A DNA stretch of 64,000 nucleotides, taken from positions 682,001 through 746,000 of the forward strand of contig NZ_CP150276.1 of the NCBI RefSeq assembly GCF_037977235.1, given 5' to 3'. Below, piece after piece: positions 20,983 to 30,517 of the stretch. A program made the translations under genes and the position numbers. Source of the DNA: Paenibacillus sp. FSL K6-0276. GTDB taxonomy: Bacteria > Bacillota > Bacilli > Paenibacillales > Paenibacillaceae. The stretch's first letter is position 1. The number at the start of each line of letters is the position of its first letter. The notes below the pieces were generated by a model. That model worked only from the letters and a program-made list of their open reading frames with translations. It made no database searches and had not been told where the DNA came from.

Positions 20983-21850
20983 ATAAAAGTTCTAATGGAA
21001 TGTAGATTTCACTCACCGAGTTTTCGTCGTTTGGTCCTAGATATAGATCACCATAATATTCCAATTCAAAAGGGAGGGATATTCTGTATTCTGTTTTCGG
21101 CAGCCAGATTCCGTAAATATATTTATAAGTAGAAGGGATATCACAAGAGCGACCTTTGTGGATGAATTTTAGATAGCGTATGGGGGGCAAGATTTGAATG
21201 GGAAATTCCCGATTGTTGTCCGCATATGTAGGGTTTAACTGACAAGCACACATGATCGAAAATCCATTACTTTCATAATCGTCTGGCCAGAAACCAAGCT
21301 GATAATATTTTTCAGGTTGTATTCTATCAGATATAGTAGCTACCTTGCTGAAAAGCGAAGGCCAAGTATCAGAAATGACGGAGAAATCATGGTCTACTTT
21401 AACTACGGGTCCCTGAAGTATGATTTCCCTGAAATCAACGGATTGGGGGAAGATATCACTATCCGGAGTTATTTTAAGTAGATCCTGTTCATATAGTCTA
21501 GGCAGCAAAGGGAGTTTCGTTTCAGTAAGTCTTTTACGGACAAGGGTAGGAGTTGTATACAGCATTCTTTTGAAAGCGCGAGTAAAGGTCTCATAGTTAT
21601 TGAAGTTATAATCTAATGAGATGTCCTGGAGTGAGCGTTCTGGCATTCGATGAATATCCAAGGCTGCCTCAGTGATTTTGCGTCTGGATATATAGTCGCC
21701 GGGTGCTATCCCAGTGACCGCTTGAAATAGACGGGTAAAATGATAAAGTGAATACCCCATTTCTTTGGAGAGGACAGCTACAGGAAGAAACGTTGTTAAT
21801 CGATCCTCAATGAGATCTAATGCTTGAATGATTAGTTGGCGATTGTTCAA
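20981..21850 (-). CDS. AraC-family transcriptional regulator with GyrI-like effector domain
   Basis: The 289-residue protein has an N-terminal pair of helix-turn-helix motifs (about residues 5-105; LSKEMGYSLYHFTRLFQAVTG and ISLDYNFNNYETFTRAFKR). A Rob/GyrI-like domain of about 150 residues follows, which in relatives binds hydrophobic or cationic small molecules. The longest frame begins at 21865, but that ATGGGAGG contains the ribosome site itself. I therefore choose TTG at 21850, seven bases after GGGAGG. It is convergent with the pseudogene and sits on the same strand as trmO. The target genes are not evident. Confidence 0.85.
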   Translation of the reverse strand: MNNRQLIIQALDLIEDRLTTFLPVAVLSKEMGYSLYHFTRLFQAVTGIAPGDYISRRKITEAALDIHRMPERSLQDISLDYNFNNYETFTRAFKRMLYTTPTLVRKRLTETKLPLLPRLYEQDLLKITPDSDIFPQSVDFREIILQGPVVKVDHDFSVISDTWPSLFSKVATISDRIQPEKYYQLGFWPDDYESNGFSIMCACQLNPTYADNNREFPIQILPPIRYLKFIHKGRSCDIPSTYKYIYGIWLPKTEYRISLPFELEYYGDLYLGPNDENSVSEIYIPLELL

Positions 21851-21900
21851 GAGATGTCCTCCCATAACAGTTAATAGAATTGGTGTCCAACACGATTACT

Positions 21901-22347
21901 TCAATTATTTGCTGTCCAGTCCCCCCAATTAGCAGCCCAATCGGGAACGGTCACTTCCATTACGCGATCTGCACTAGGAAAATAGGCTTTGATGTCGAGG
22001 ATCGGTGTGCCAGGATATGCATCAAGCCCGGCCACCTCTACTATTCCAGAGTCTACATCGACAGACAGGATTGCTGCTACACTAAGCCCAATTGGATTAG
22101 GGCGAATAGGGGAACGGGAAGCAAATACTCCAGTTAATGTCGCGTCATAAGGGGGGGGAATCTGTGTAGTCTGGCGGAAATGATCATCTGCAAACTCATG
22201 CAGCCACCAAAGGACTTGGCAATGACTAAACTGAGATAAACCTTTAAGTGCCGGGCTAAATTCCGGTTTGATTTCAAGTCGCAAATTATGTGGCATACCT
22301 GTAACCCATCCTATAGGTACTATATTATAGCTTTCTTGTTCATTCAT
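21901..22347 (-). CDS. trmO: tRNA (N6-threonylcarbamoyladenosine-37) methyltransferase TrmO-like (UPF0066)
   Basis: The 148-residue protein has the family motifs FASRSPIRPNPIGLS (S-adenosylmethionine site) and LDAYPGTPILDIKAYFP near the C-terminus. TrmO methylates t6A37 of threonine-type tRNAs, using S-adenosylmethionine, to give m6t6A. Length is that of the single-domain form, since E. coli TrmO has an additional C-terminal domain. ATG 22347 has AAAGGAG nearby on the minus strand. It is divergent from topB, and the AraC gene follows it on the same strand at a 50-base gap. Some members of UPF0066 have not been assayed, so the exact substrate is by family. Confidence 0.85.
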   Translation of the reverse strand: MNEQESYNIVPIGWVTGMPHNLRLEIKPEFSPALKGLSQFSHCQVLWWLHEFADDHFRQTTQIPPPYDATLTGVFASRSPIRPNPIGLSVAAILSVDVDSGIVEVAGLDAYPGTPILDIKAYFPSADRVMEVTVPDWAANWGDWTANN

Positions 22348-22474
22348 TGACTATGACTCCTTTCGGGTATCAGATATTATCTAGTGTATAACGGAGTCCT
22401 ACGGTAAAGCCTGACGATATTTGCTAACATTCATTTAATGCTATAATGAAATTTGATGTGGAAAGGGGAGCGTT

Positions 22475-24610
22475 ATGAAGGTATTAGTATTGGCGGAGAA
22501 GCCGTCTGTTGCACGCGAGATTGCACGAGTCATGGGATGTAATAATAAACAGAAGAGTTATATTGAAGGTCCAAAATATGTGGTTACCTGGGCGCTGGGG
22601 CATTTGGTCGGCCTGGCAGAGCCCGAGGATTATAATAAAAAGTTTGCAACTTGGGCCTTGGAGGATTTGCCGATTTTACCGGAGAAGACCAAGCTGAAGG
22701 TGCTGCGGGAGACTAACCAGCAATACAAGGCTGTTCAGCATCTAATGAAACGTCAGGACATTGAGGAGCTTATTGTTGCTACAGATGCTGCTCGTGAAGG
22801 GGAGCTGCTAGCACGCTGGATTATGAATATGGCAGGATGGAAAAAGCCGTTCCGGCGGCTATGGATATCCTCTCAGACGGATAAAGCGATAAAAGAAGGA
22901 TTCGCAAAGCTCCGTCCAGGTCGTGAGTTTGATCGTCTGTATGAATCTGCACGTTGCCGCGCAGAGGCAGATTGGATGATTGGACTGAATGTTACGCGAG
23001 CTTTGACTTGCAAGTTCGGTTCGCCCCTCTCAGCTGGACGGGTACAAACGCCAACGTTAGGGATGATTATGGATCGCGAAGGGGAGATTACTGGTTTCCG
23101 TTCCGTTGATTTTGAGACGTTGACTGCAGATTTCGGAGATTTCCAAGCGGCTTGGCGGGCCGGTAACGGAGATGGTCGGATATTCGAAAAGGATAAGACG
23201 GCAACTCTAAAGGATAAGCTTACTGGACGCAGCGGCCGTATTATTAAGGTACAGAAGAGTGAGAAAAGTGAACCTCATCCACTCGCTTATGATCTGACTG
23301 AACTGCAGCGTGATGCGAACCGGAAGTTCGGCTTCTCCGCGAAGCAGACCTCCAGTGTGCTTCAGCGGCTGTATGAGCAGCACAAGCTCGTCACTTATCC
23401 GCGTACAGACAGCCGTTATCTGACTTCTGATATGACGGGCACACTCAAGGAAAGATTGGACAGTGTGGCTGTTGGTCCATATGCAACATTGGCACGTCCA
23501 CTGCTGCGTAAACCGCTGCCGATCACGAAGCGGATCGTGGATGATAGTAAAGTCAGCGATCACCACGCTATTATTCCTACAGAACAGACCGTATTGTTAA
23601 ATGGCCTGAGTACTGAGGAACGTAAGTTGTATGATCTGATTGTGCGGCGTTTTATAAGCTTGTTCTATCCGCCAGCTCGTTATGATGCGGTAGCTGTAAC
23701 CGTCAATGTGGAAGGGGAAAGCTTCCATGTCAAAGGGACGACGGTAAAAGATGCCGGCTGGCGTGAAGTATACGGCGGAGATATGAGTAGTGATGACGAT
23801 GACGAATCTGCGGACGAGCCGACTGCAGGCAGTGTAAAGCTGCCTGAGCTGCGCGAAGGGGCTACTGTGACGATTGGCCGCTGTATGGTGCGTGCTGGTC
23901 GAACACAGCCACCGAAGCGTTATAATGAAGCTTCGCTGTTGACGCAAATGGAGAAGCACGGCCTCGGAACCCCGGCGACCCGCGCGGATATTATCGAGAA
24001 GCTGGTAAGCTCTGATACGATTGAGCGTCAAGGAAATCTCCTGCATCCGACAGGAAAAGGTAAGCAGCTCATCGAGTTGGTATCCACTCAGCTACGGACA
24101 CCGGATCTAACCGCGCGCTGGGAAGCTGAGCTGGAGAAAATAGCGCGTGGTCAAGGGAAACCGGAGCTCTTTTTACAAGGCATACGCAGTATGGCACAGG
24201 AACTGGTAACAGGTGTCAAAACTAGTGGAGCAGAATACAAACCGCATAATGTCTCTAACAGTAATTGTCCGGAATGCGGTACAAGACTACTCGAGAAGAA
24301 GAGCAAACGGGGCAAGCTGCTTGTGTGTCCTGCAGATAACTGCGGCTATACCCGTGCCGGTGAGAAAAGACTTTCGAATCGCCGCTGCCCACAGTGCCAT
24401 AAGAAAATGGAGCTTAAAGAAGGTAAAGCAGGCATGTTCGTACAATGTCTAGGCTGTGGAATCACAGAAACCTTGGATAAGGATCACAAGCATGTTAATA
24501 AACGTGAACAGCAAAAGCTGGTCCAGCAATATAGTAAGCAAGAAAGCATGGGTTCTAACCTTGGGGAGCTGCTGAAAGCAGCGCTTGAAGGGCAAAAGAA
24601 GGATAAGTAG
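22475..24610 (+). CDS. topB: DNA topoisomerase III
   Basis: This 711-residue type IA topoisomerase decatenates and relaxes DNA by single-strand passage. The N-terminal Toprim domain begins VLVLAEKPSVAREIA and has the acidic ATDAAREGE motif. The active-site tyrosine is Tyr308 in TYPRTDSRYL. ATRADIIEKL marks the last part of the core. The C-terminus adds two zinc-ribbon-like units (CPECG... CPADNCGY and CPQCH... CLGCG), as is common in Bacillales TopB. An acidic insert of D/E residues lies near 440-450. ATG 22475 follows GAAAGGGGAGCG. A terminator at 24630 ends a single-gene unit. Confidence 0.96.
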   Translation: MKVLVLAEKPSVAREIARVMGCNNKQKSYIEGPKYVVTWALGHLVGLAEPEDYNKKFATWALEDLPILPEKTKLKVLRETNQQYKAVQHLMKRQDIEELIVATDAAREGELLARWIMNMAGWKKPFRRLWISSQTDKAIKEGFAKLRPGREFDRLYESARCRAEADWMIGLNVTRALTCKFGSPLSAGRVQTPTLGMIMDREGEITGFRSVDFETLTADFGDFQAAWRAGNGDGRIFEKDKTATLKDKLTGRSGRIIKVQKSEKSEPHPLAYDLTELQRDANRKFGFSAKQTSSVLQRLYEQHKLVTYPRTDSRYLTSDMTGTLKERLDSVAVGPYATLARPLLRKPLPITKRIVDDSKVSDHHAIIPTEQTVLLNGLSTEERKLYDLIVRRFISLFYPPARYDAVAVTVNVEGESFHVKGTTVKDAGWREVYGGDMSSDDDDESADEPTAGSVKLPELREGATVTIGRCMVRAGRTQPPKRYNEASLLTQMEKHGLGTPATRADIIEKLVSSDTIERQGNLLHPTGKGKQLIELVSTQLRTPDLTARWEAELEKIARGQGKPELFLQGIRSMAQELVTGVKTSGAEYKPHNVSNSNCPECGTRLLEKKSKRGKLLVCPADNCGYTRAGEKRLSNRRCPQCHKKMELKEGKAGMFVQCLGCGITETLDKDHKHVNKREQQKLVQQYSKQESMGSNLGELLKAALEGQKKDK

Positions 24611-24629
24611 AGTATTGAAATAATGAAGG

Positions 24630-24657
24630 CTGCTGAGTGCGCTCAGCAGTCTTTTTT
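24630..24657 (+). terminator. terminator after topB
   Basis: CTGCTGAG pairs with CTCAGCAG around TGCG, followed by TCTTTTTT. Confidence 0.88.
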
Positions 24658-24703
24658 CTGTCCAAGTAAGTTTTTGTGGTCTACGGGTAGGCTCTGAATT
24701 AGA

Positions 24704-25942
24704 ATGTTAAGCAAATACATAGAGCAGGTGATCAGGGTGGCAGCTGAACAGCAAGTGGATCAGTTGAAAGCGGGAGATCGTCCACAGGGGCAGGGAGGTA
24801 GTAGGTTTTTCTTTCTCGTTATTGTATTTATGTTCTGGTTTTCTTCTTATATTTATGTTCCGGTGCTTTCACCTTATGTAGAGCACCTGGGTGCATCGTA
24901 TTTTATGGTGGGCATGGTGCTTGGCGTATATGGTTTAATGCAGATTCTGTTCCGTTTGCCGATTGGCATCGGTTCGGATTATTTGAATCGGCGGAGACCG
25001 TTTATTTATCTAGGACTGATTGCGAGCGGAGCTAGCTGCTTTCTTTTTATGTGGGGGGTGCAGCCTGGTTGGGCATTGGCGGCGCGTGCTGTATCCGGTA
25101 TAGCGGCTTCGGCATGGGTTGTGTATACTGTGATGTTCGCGGGATATTTCCCGAAAGAGGAAGCTGGAAAAGCGATGGGGATGCTGCAATTCACTACGGT
25201 AATCGCCCAATTGATGAGCATGATGATCAGTGGCTATATGGTGGAACATTGGGGCTGGAATGCCCCGTTTCTGATTGGCGGAATTGTAGCGATTGCAGCA
25301 CTGCTACTTGCTTTGCGATTGCCTGAACAAAAACAGGAGAAACGGCAAAGTGCGATACAGATCAAGGATCTGGCGGGTGTTATGAAGGAGCCGCTCCTGG
25401 TAAGAGTCTCACTGCTGTCTGTATTGGCACACTGTGTGCTATTCATTACGATGTTCGGATATACTCCGAACCAAGCTTTGAATATTGGAGCAAGCAAAGA
25501 AAGCTTGGGCTGGTTAACGCTCGCTTTTATGATTCCGCATGCTGTCGCGACGCTCTACGGCTCACGGCTATTCGGAAGGCTGCTCGAAGACAGGGGAACG
25601 CTTCTCCTAGGCTTCGCGGGAAGTGCATTGTTTACATTTCTTATTCCTTCTATGCCGACGTTAGCAATGCTCTGTTTGACTCAAGTAGGAAATGGATTTA
25701 TGCAGGGACTTATTTTTCCATTGTTGCTAGGCAAGTCGGTGTCAGAAGTAGATCCATATAAACGCGCAACTGCTATGGGCTTCTATCAGGCTGTTTATGC
25801 GATAGGTATGTCGGCTGGCCCGTTCGTGGCAGGATGGATGAGCGCTCTGTATGGTTTGACCGGGGGGTTCTGGTTGGGCGGGATTGCGGCGGCATTGGCT
25901 GCGATATTGTCCTGGGTATGGATGAAGGATGCGAAGCAATGA
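24704..25942 (+). CDS. major facilitator superfamily transporter
   Basis: The 412-residue protein has about 12 membrane helices. The MFS loop 2-3 motif appears as LPIGIGSDYLNRRRP, and the two halves are joined by a charged loop near 195-215. Sequence resemblance is to drug/proton antiporter-like MFS proteins, but the substrate cannot be assigned. The start is uncertain: ATG 24704 has no good ribosome site, and GTG codons at 24728 and 24737 would give a slightly shorter N-terminus still well before the first helix. The gene stands alone after topB. Confidence 0.85.
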   Translation: MLSKYIEQVIRVAAEQQVDQLKAGDRPQGQGGSRFFFLVIVFMFWFSSYIYVPVLSPYVEHLGASYFMVGMVLGVYGLMQILFRLPIGIGSDYLNRRRPFIYLGLIASGASCFLFMWGVQPGWALAARAVSGIAASAWVVYTVMFAGYFPKEEAGKAMGMLQFTTVIAQLMSMMISGYMVEHWGWNAPFLIGGIVAIAALLLALRLPEQKQEKRQSAIQIKDLAGVMKEPLLVRVSLLSVLAHCVLFITMFGYTPNQALNIGASKESLGWLTLAFMIPHAVATLYGSRLFGRLLEDRGTLLLGFAGSALFTFLIPSMPTLAMLCLTQVGNGFMQGLIFPLLLGKSVSEVDPYKRATAMGFYQAVYAIGMSAGPFVAGWMSALYGLTGGFWLGGIAAALAAILSWVWMKDAKQ

Positions 25943-26052
25943 AACCTAAGAGGTGGGCAACGAAGTTATCAGAGCTTGTAAGGATGATTGGTTTTTTGTG
26001 AAAAAGAGGAATATAATAGAGATAGATAGGAAGCAAGGAGGAGCCCGGGAGA

Positions 26053-26316
26053 ATGGTCAAGGTTATAATGTTGTGGTTTGTGGTAATTAATATAATCGGA
26101 TATGTAGTTATGTCCGAAGACAAGAACAAAGCCCGTAAACGGCGAGAACGTGTACCTGAGAAGACACTTTTTCTGCTGGCAGCTATGGGCGGGGCACTAG
26201 GCGTGCTGATTGCCATGTATCGTAAGCGCCACAAGACGCGACATATGTCCTTTAGGATCGGAATTCCGTTACTTCTGTTGCTGAATATTTTTTTGTACAG
26301 CTATTTTTTAAGGTGA
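26053..26316 (+). CDS. DUF1294 family small membrane protein
   Basis: The 87-residue protein has three hydrophobic segments: about residues 2-20, 37-54 and 68-86. Between them is a basic loop with KNKARKRRERVPEKTL and the AAMGGALG-MYRKRHKT pattern I associate with DUF1294. Function is unknown. Family members are often fused to cold-shock domains or lie alone. ATG 26053 is preceded by AAGGAGGAG at about 11 bases. It is followed after 40 bases by the stress protein gene and may be co-transcribed. Confidence 0.75.
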   Translation: MVKVIMLWFVVINIIGYVVMSEDKNKARKRRERVPEKTLFLLAAMGGALGVLIAMYRKRHKTRHMSFRIGIPLLLLLNIFLYSYFLR

Positions 26317-26356
26317 TAGTCATTATGATTACAAACTAGAAAAAGAGGTGGCGTAC

Positions 26357-26791
26357 ATGTTATTCTCTAAAATTTTACTCGCCTATGACGGTTCTAAGGC
26401 TTCCAATCAGGCTTTGGAGCGCGCAATTGAACTCGCAAAAGTAACTCCAGGTTCTACGATGCATGTCGTACACGCATTTGAATTCCCAAGATTTTTTATC
26501 GGAGAAGCTCTTGCACCACTACCAGCTTCAGTAAATAAAGAATATTATGATTTAGCTGTGCAGACTACGGAAGAAGTGAAGGGACGCCTTGAGGCTGAAG
26601 GCTTGAATGCTGAGGTTGAGCTATTACAAGGATCTCCTGCTGAAGTAATTTTGAAATATGCTAAGGAACATGCTATAGATGTTATTGTTATCGGCAGCCG
26701 CGGACTTGGCGGAATACGTGAATTTGTCCTGGGAAGTGTGAGCCACAATGTAGTACAAAGCGCTCGCATTCCAGTGCTGGTAGTAAAATAA
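26357..26791 (+). CDS. universal stress protein (UspA family)
   Basis: This 144-residue protein has the single UspA fold: ILLAYDGSKAS at the N-terminus, then VIGSRGLGG and FVLGSVSHNVV, which form the GxxG-9x-G(S/T) ATP-binding loop near the C-terminus, and a final PVLVVK strand. USP proteins bind ATP and help cells survive starvation or stress. I chose ATG 26357 because AGAGGTGG lies seven bases upstream. A GTG nine bases earlier overlaps that site. A terminator follows at 26801. Confidence 0.9.
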   Translation: MLFSKILLAYDGSKASNQALERAIELAKVTPGSTMHVVHAFEFPRFFIGEALAPLPASVNKEYYDLAVQTTEEVKGRLEAEGLNAEVELLQGSPAEVILKYAKEHAIDVIVIGSRGLGGIREFVLGSVSHNVVQSARIPVLVVK

Positions 26792-26800
26792 TATAAAGTT

Positions 26801-26828
26801 AAAAGGGACGCTGATGGCGTTCCTTTTT
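26801..26828 (+). terminator. terminator after the universal stress gene
   Basis: AAGGGACGC pairs with GCGTTCCTT (one mismatch) and is followed by a short T run. The 250 bases after it hold no gene, only the purine operon control region. Confidence 0.75.
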
Positions 26829-26995
26829 CATTGTTAAGAAACTAAAAGACTGAATATGAATCTAATAAAGTCATTATATGTAATCCGATGAAGCATATTT
26901 TACAGTTAATATAACATGTGTTGTTAGAGCTAGGAGTGTACGGAAAGAAGTCTTTATCATCCCAATAAGTGGCTATTGAGAATTCAAATACGCCC

Positions 26996-27039
26996 AAAAG
27001 CGAACAATTAGTAATTGGAATATATCAATGTTCGTGTTT
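26996..27039 (+). promoter_or_regulatory. pair of inverted PurBoxes upstream of purE
   Basis: AAAAGCGAACAAT (26996-27008) faces an inverted AATGTTCGTGTTT (27027-27039). The CGAAC cores at 27001 and 27030 are 24 bases apart, exactly as before pbuG. They end just ahead of the -35 box. In Bacillus, PurR binds such pairs and represses purine synthesis unless PRPP is high. Confidence 0.75.
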
Positions 27040-27042
27040 GAG

Positions 27043-27071
27043 TTGACATCCTATGTAGGGGATTGTTAAAC
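27043..27071 (+). promoter_or_regulatory. promoter of the purine operon
   Basis: TTGACA (27043-27048), 17 bases, TTAAAC (27066-27071). Predicted start is near 27078, just before the riboswitch. Confidence 0.65.
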
Positions 27072-27086
27072 TGATGTCATGAGCAA

Positions 27087-27153
27087 CTCGTATAAAACCG
27101 GGGATATGGCCCGGAAGTTTCTACCCGGGAACCGTAAATTACCGGACTATGAG
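27087..27153 (+). promoter_or_regulatory. guanine (purine) riboswitch aptamer of the pur operon
   Basis: P1 pairs CTCGTA with TATGAG. L2 is GATATGG, the J2/3 core is GGAAGTTTCTACC, L3 is CCGTAAA and J3/1 is GACTA with the guanine-type C. The 3' part of the aptamer (CGGACTA, 27143-27149, then GAGGAAAT, 27151-27158) can instead pair with 27277-27283 and 27267-27274, which would break the terminator that follows. Confidence 0.9.
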
Positions 27154-27277
27154 GAAATAGGATGATAGAATGCGGCAATGCGGTCCGGGTGACGGAGTGA
27201 TGCATTGTGCCATTTTCCGCGCTTAATGCCAGCTTAGTGATAGGCATGCGGATTATTTTTTTCCTAATTTCTTTACT

Positions 27278-27326
27278 AGTCCGATCCTCCCGCAGCAATA
27301 TGCGTCTGGTCATCGGGCTTTTTTTA
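27278..27326 (+). terminator. riboswitch-controlled terminator before purE
   Basis: AGTCCGAT (27278-27285) pairs with ATCGGGCT (27312-27319) with one G-U, followed by eight T's. Its 5' arm is the same segment that could pair with the aptamer, giving a mutually exclusive antiterminator. An extra hairpin (CCGC...ATGCC with GGCAT-GCGG, about 27217-27252) with its own T run sits just upstream. Confidence 0.8.
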
Positions 27327-27381
27327 TTAGAATTTACAAGATAAAGATATCCATACTAGTGATCGGAAGGTAGGTCGAATC

Positions 27382-27867
27382 ATGTCTGTGCAGGTAGCTG
27401 TCATCATGGGCAGTAAATCGGATTGGGATACGATGGAGCACGCTTGTGCGGTGCTTGAAGAGCTGGGATTATCTTATGAGAAGAAGGTAGTATCCGCGCA
27501 CCGGACGCCGGACTTGATGTTCAGCTATGCGGAGGAAGCAGCGGGCCGTGGCATTCGCGTCATTATTGCGGGAGCGGGAGGCGCAGCGCATTTGCCGGGT
27601 ATGGTGGCAGCAAAGACAATCCTGCCTGTGATTGGAGTGCCAGTGCAGTCGAAGGCGCTTAATGGGCTGGATTCGCTTCTCTCCATCGTGCAAATGCCTG
27701 GAGGCATTCCGGTGGCAACGGTAGCGATTGGTAAGGCAGGCGCTGTTAATGCAGGCCTGTTGGCTGCACAGATTATCGGAGCGTTCGATCCAGAAGTGCA
27801 GCAGCGTGCGCAGCTGCGGCGGGATGCGATCCGCGACGAAGTACTTGAAAGCAGCGACAGCTTATGA
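27382..27867 (+). CDS. purE: N5-carboxyaminoimidazole ribonucleotide mutase
   Basis: The 161-residue class I PurE moves the carboxyl group of N5-CAIR to give CAIR, the sixth step of IMP synthesis. Signature segments are [37 protein letters not shown] and the C-terminal helical tail that completes the octamer. Length is standard. It is the first gene of the operon, 55 bases after the riboswitch terminator. The GAAGGTAGG ribosome site is weak but well spaced. It overlaps purK by 4 bases (ATGA). Confidence 0.96.
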   Translation: MSVQVAVIMGSKSDWDTMEHACAVLEELGLSYEKKVVSAHRTPDLMFSYAEEAAGRGIRVIIAGAGGAAHLPGMVAAKTILPVIGVPVQSKALNGLDSLLSIVQMPGGIPVATVAIGKAGAVNAGLLAAQIIGAFDPEVQQRAQLRRDAIRDEVLESSDSL

Positions 27868-29099
27868 GACCGGACGAGCTGAAGCTGCCGGAGGCTGGCG
27901 GCGTAGCTTCGCCAGCCGCTGTTGATGCGTCCGGCACGGACACCGTCCGGACGCTACTGCCCGGCGCGACCGTCGGCGTGCTCGGCGGCGGGCAGCTCGG
28001 TCGCATGATGGCGCTGGCTGGCAGCGCCATGGGCTACCGCTTCGTGGCGCTGGACCCTGCGCTGGATGCGCCCTGTGGGCAAGTTACGCCGCAGATCACG
28101 GCGGCGTATAACGACCGGGACGCGGCGCGGGAGCTAGCCCGCCGCGCGGACGTCATCACGTACGAGTTCGAGAACGTTGACGCGGGCGTAGCCGCGCTGC
28201 TGACGGAGGAATCGTACGTGCCACAGGGCAGCGCGCTGCTGTATACGACGCAGCATCGGCTGCGTGAAAAAGCCGCCATCGAAGCGGCAGGCGTACCCGT
28301 CGCCCCGTACCGTAAGGTGGATAGCCTTGCGGAGCTGAAAGTGGCGGCGGCTGAACTTGGGCTACCTTGTGTGCTAAAGACAGCCACAGGAGGTTATGAC
28401 GGCAAGGGTCAAGCCGTGATTCGACAGGAGGAAGAGCTGGAAGAAGCCTTCCAGCAAGTAGCACCCGGAGCAGTTGTGCCGGAGCTGGTGCTTGAGAAAT
28501 TCGTAGCTTTTGAGTGTGAAATATCTGTCGTTGCTGCACGCAGTGCATCTGGGGAGGTCAAGAGCTTTCCGCCTGCTGAGAACATTCATGTGAATAACAT
28601 TTTGCATCTATCTATTGTACCTGCAAGAGTATCAGAGGATATTCAGCGGAGAGCATGCGAATTGGCAGAGACATTAATCGCTGGACTTCATGCAGTTGGA
28701 CTGCTGGCAGTGGAAATGTTCGTCACAGAGGACGGACAATTGTTCGTCAATGAGCTGGCACCAAGACCGCATAACTCTGGACACTACACCATGGATGCTT
28801 GCGCGACTTCACAGTTCGAGCAGCATGTCCGGGCGATCTGTAATCTGCCGCTGGGCGATACAACGCTTTTGACACCTGTAGTTATGGTAAATGTACTAGG
28901 TCAGCATTTGGACGGAGCAATTAAAGCGACCTGTACACAAGACGAAAAAGATAATAAGCTGGGTGTTGTACCTAAGCTTCATATATATGGCAAGACTGAG
29001 AGTAAGACCGGCCGGAAGATGGGCCATATCAATCTGCTCTGCAAGGATACCGGAGACGGCTTATCCTGGGTGGAGCAATCTAAACTTTGGAGGAACTAA
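27864..29099 (+). CDS. purK: N5-carboxyaminoimidazole ribonucleotide synthase (ATP-grasp)
   Basis: The 411-residue enzyme makes N5-CAIR from AIR, bicarbonate and ATP. The PurK fold starts [13 protein letters not shown] at about residue 37. ATP-grasp segments follow ([39 protein letters not shown]). Usual members have 375-385 residues, so there is an N-terminal extension of about 35 residues rich in Ala/Gly/Pro. The first half of the gene (to about 28350) is strikingly GC-rich. Line 27961-28020, for example, is 47 of 60 G/C by my count, while the rest is near the operon average. The start overlaps purE. Confidence 0.95.
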   Translation: MRPDELKLPEAGGVASPAAVDASGTDTVRTLLPGATVGVLGGGQLGRMMALAGSAMGYRFVALDPALDAPCGQVTPQITAAYNDRDAARELARRADVITYEFENVDAGVAALLTEESYVPQGSALLYTTQHRLREKAAIEAAGVPVAPYRKVDSLAELKVAAAELGLPCVLKTATGGYDGKGQAVIRQEEELEEAFQQVAPGAVVPELVLEKFVAFECEISVVAARSASGEVKSFPPAENIHVNNILHLSIVPARVSEDIQRRACELAETLIAGLHAVGLLAVEMFVTEDGQLFVNELAPRPHNSGHYTMDACATSQFEQHVRAICNLPLGDTTLLTPVVMVNVLGQHLDGAIKATCTQDEKDNKLGVVPKLHIYGKTESKTGRKMGHINLLCKDTGDGLSWVEQSKLWRN

Positions 29100-29104
29100 A
29101 GAAT

Positions 29105-30400
29105 ATGATCGAACGTTACAGTAGACCTGAGATGCGAGCTATTTGGACGGAGGAGAATAAATTCAAAGCGTGGCTGGAAGTTGAAATTTGCGCTTGTGAA
29201 GCATGGGCTGAACTGGGAGTAATCCCTCACGAAGACGCAGCTAAACTGCGTAAAGATGCTAAATTCGACATCGCACGTATTGATGAAATAGAACAAGAAA
29301 CACGCCATGACGTAATCGCATTTACACGTGCGGTATCTGAGAGCCTTGGCGCAGAACGTAAATGGGTACACTACGGTCTTACTTCTACTGACGTGGTAGA
29401 TACGGCGCTGGGTTACTTGCTACGTCAAGCGAATGAGATTCTAGAGAAGGATATCATCAATTTTATTGAGATCCTTAAAGATAAAGCTATTGCTTACAAA
29501 GATACGCCGATGATGGGCCGTACGCATGGTGTTCATGCCGAGCCAACTACTTTCGGTCTGAAAATGGCACTATGGTACGAAGAAATGAAACGTAACCTGG
29601 AGCGTTTCCGCCATGCTGCGAATGGTGTGCAGTTCGGTAAAATCTCCGGAGCGGTTGGTACTTATGCCAACATTGATCCTTTCGTAGAAGAATTTGTTTG
29701 CCGCAAGCTTGGCACAAGCCCAGCTCCAATCTCTACCCAAACTCTGCAGCGTGACCGTCACGCTGAATACATGGCTGCTCTTGCTTTGGTAGCGACTTCG
29801 TTAGACAAATTTGCTACTGAAATCCGCGCCCTGCAAAAGAGTGAGATTCGCGAAGTGGAAGAAGCCTTTGCAAAAGGCCAAAAAGGTTCATCCGCTATGC
29901 CTCACAAACGGAACCCCATTGGCTGTGAGAACATTTCCGGTCTGTCCCGCGTCATTCGCGGACATATGGTTACAGCGTACGAGAACGTACCACTTTGGCA
30001 TGAACGCGACATTTCGCACTCCTCCGTGGAACGTATCATCCTTCCGGATGCGACGATGCTGCTCAACTATATGCTGAACCGTTTCGGAAATATCGTGAAG
30101 AACCTGACTGTATTCCCAGAGAATATGAAACGTAACATGAACCGCACGTTCGGTGTTCCTTTCTCCGGTCGGATCTTGACTAAACTGATCGACAAAGGCC
30201 TTAGCCGTGAGCAAGCATACGATACCGTTCAACCGCGTGCTATGCAAGCTTGGGAAGAGCAAAAACAGTTCCGTGATATCGTGGAAGCTACACCTGAGAT
30301 TACTAACGTTCTTACCCCAGAAGAAATTGAAGATGCATTTAACCCTTCGTGGCACCTTAAGCATGTGGATACCATCTTCCGCAAGTTAGAGCTTATCTAA
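29105..30400 (+). CDS. purB: adenylosuccinate lyase
   Basis: The 431-residue enzyme performs two fumarate-releasing steps, SAICAR to AICAR and adenylosuccinate to AMP. The superfamily signature is [16 protein letters not shown] (residues 263-278), and [13 protein letters not shown] and [15 protein letters not shown] give the other two active-site regions. Length is typical. I chose ATG 29105. GGAGG at 29089-29093 is its ribosome site, and an in-frame TTG at 29087 overlaps that site. The start is five bases after the purK stop. A 380-base gap with a large hairpin element follows before purC. Confidence 0.96.
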   Translation: MIERYSRPEMRAIWTEENKFKAWLEVEICACEAWAELGVIPHEDAAKLRKDAKFDIARIDEIEQETRHDVIAFTRAVSESLGAERKWVHYGLTSTDVVDTALGYLLRQANEILEKDIINFIEILKDKAIAYKDTPMMGRTHGVHAEPTTFGLKMALWYEEMKRNLERFRHAANGVQFGKISGAVGTYANIDPFVEEFVCRKLGTSPAPISTQTLQRDRHAEYMAALALVATSLDKFATEIRALQKSEIREVEEAFAKGQKGSSAMPHKRNPIGCENISGLSRVIRGHMVTAYENVPLWHERDISHSSVERIILPDATMLLNYMLNRFGNIVKNLTVFPENMKRNMNRTFGVPFSGRILTKLIDKGLSREQAYDTVQPRAMQAWEEQKQFRDIVEATPEITNVLTPEEIEDAFNPSWHLKHVDTIFRKLELI

Positions 30401-30517
30401 AAAAAAGATAGGTTAGTGGTGAACTAAGGAACGTAGCAATAAATAGGCGGAAGAGTTGCGGAAAGAGCGTAATTGTTCAGTAGAGCTGGATGGTATGAGG
30501 TTTGCAATATGGATTAG

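Noticed and set aside
28034..28548. Minus-strand frames opposite purK
   Set aside because: High GC content removes stop codons. The plus strand encodes clear ATP-grasp motifs.
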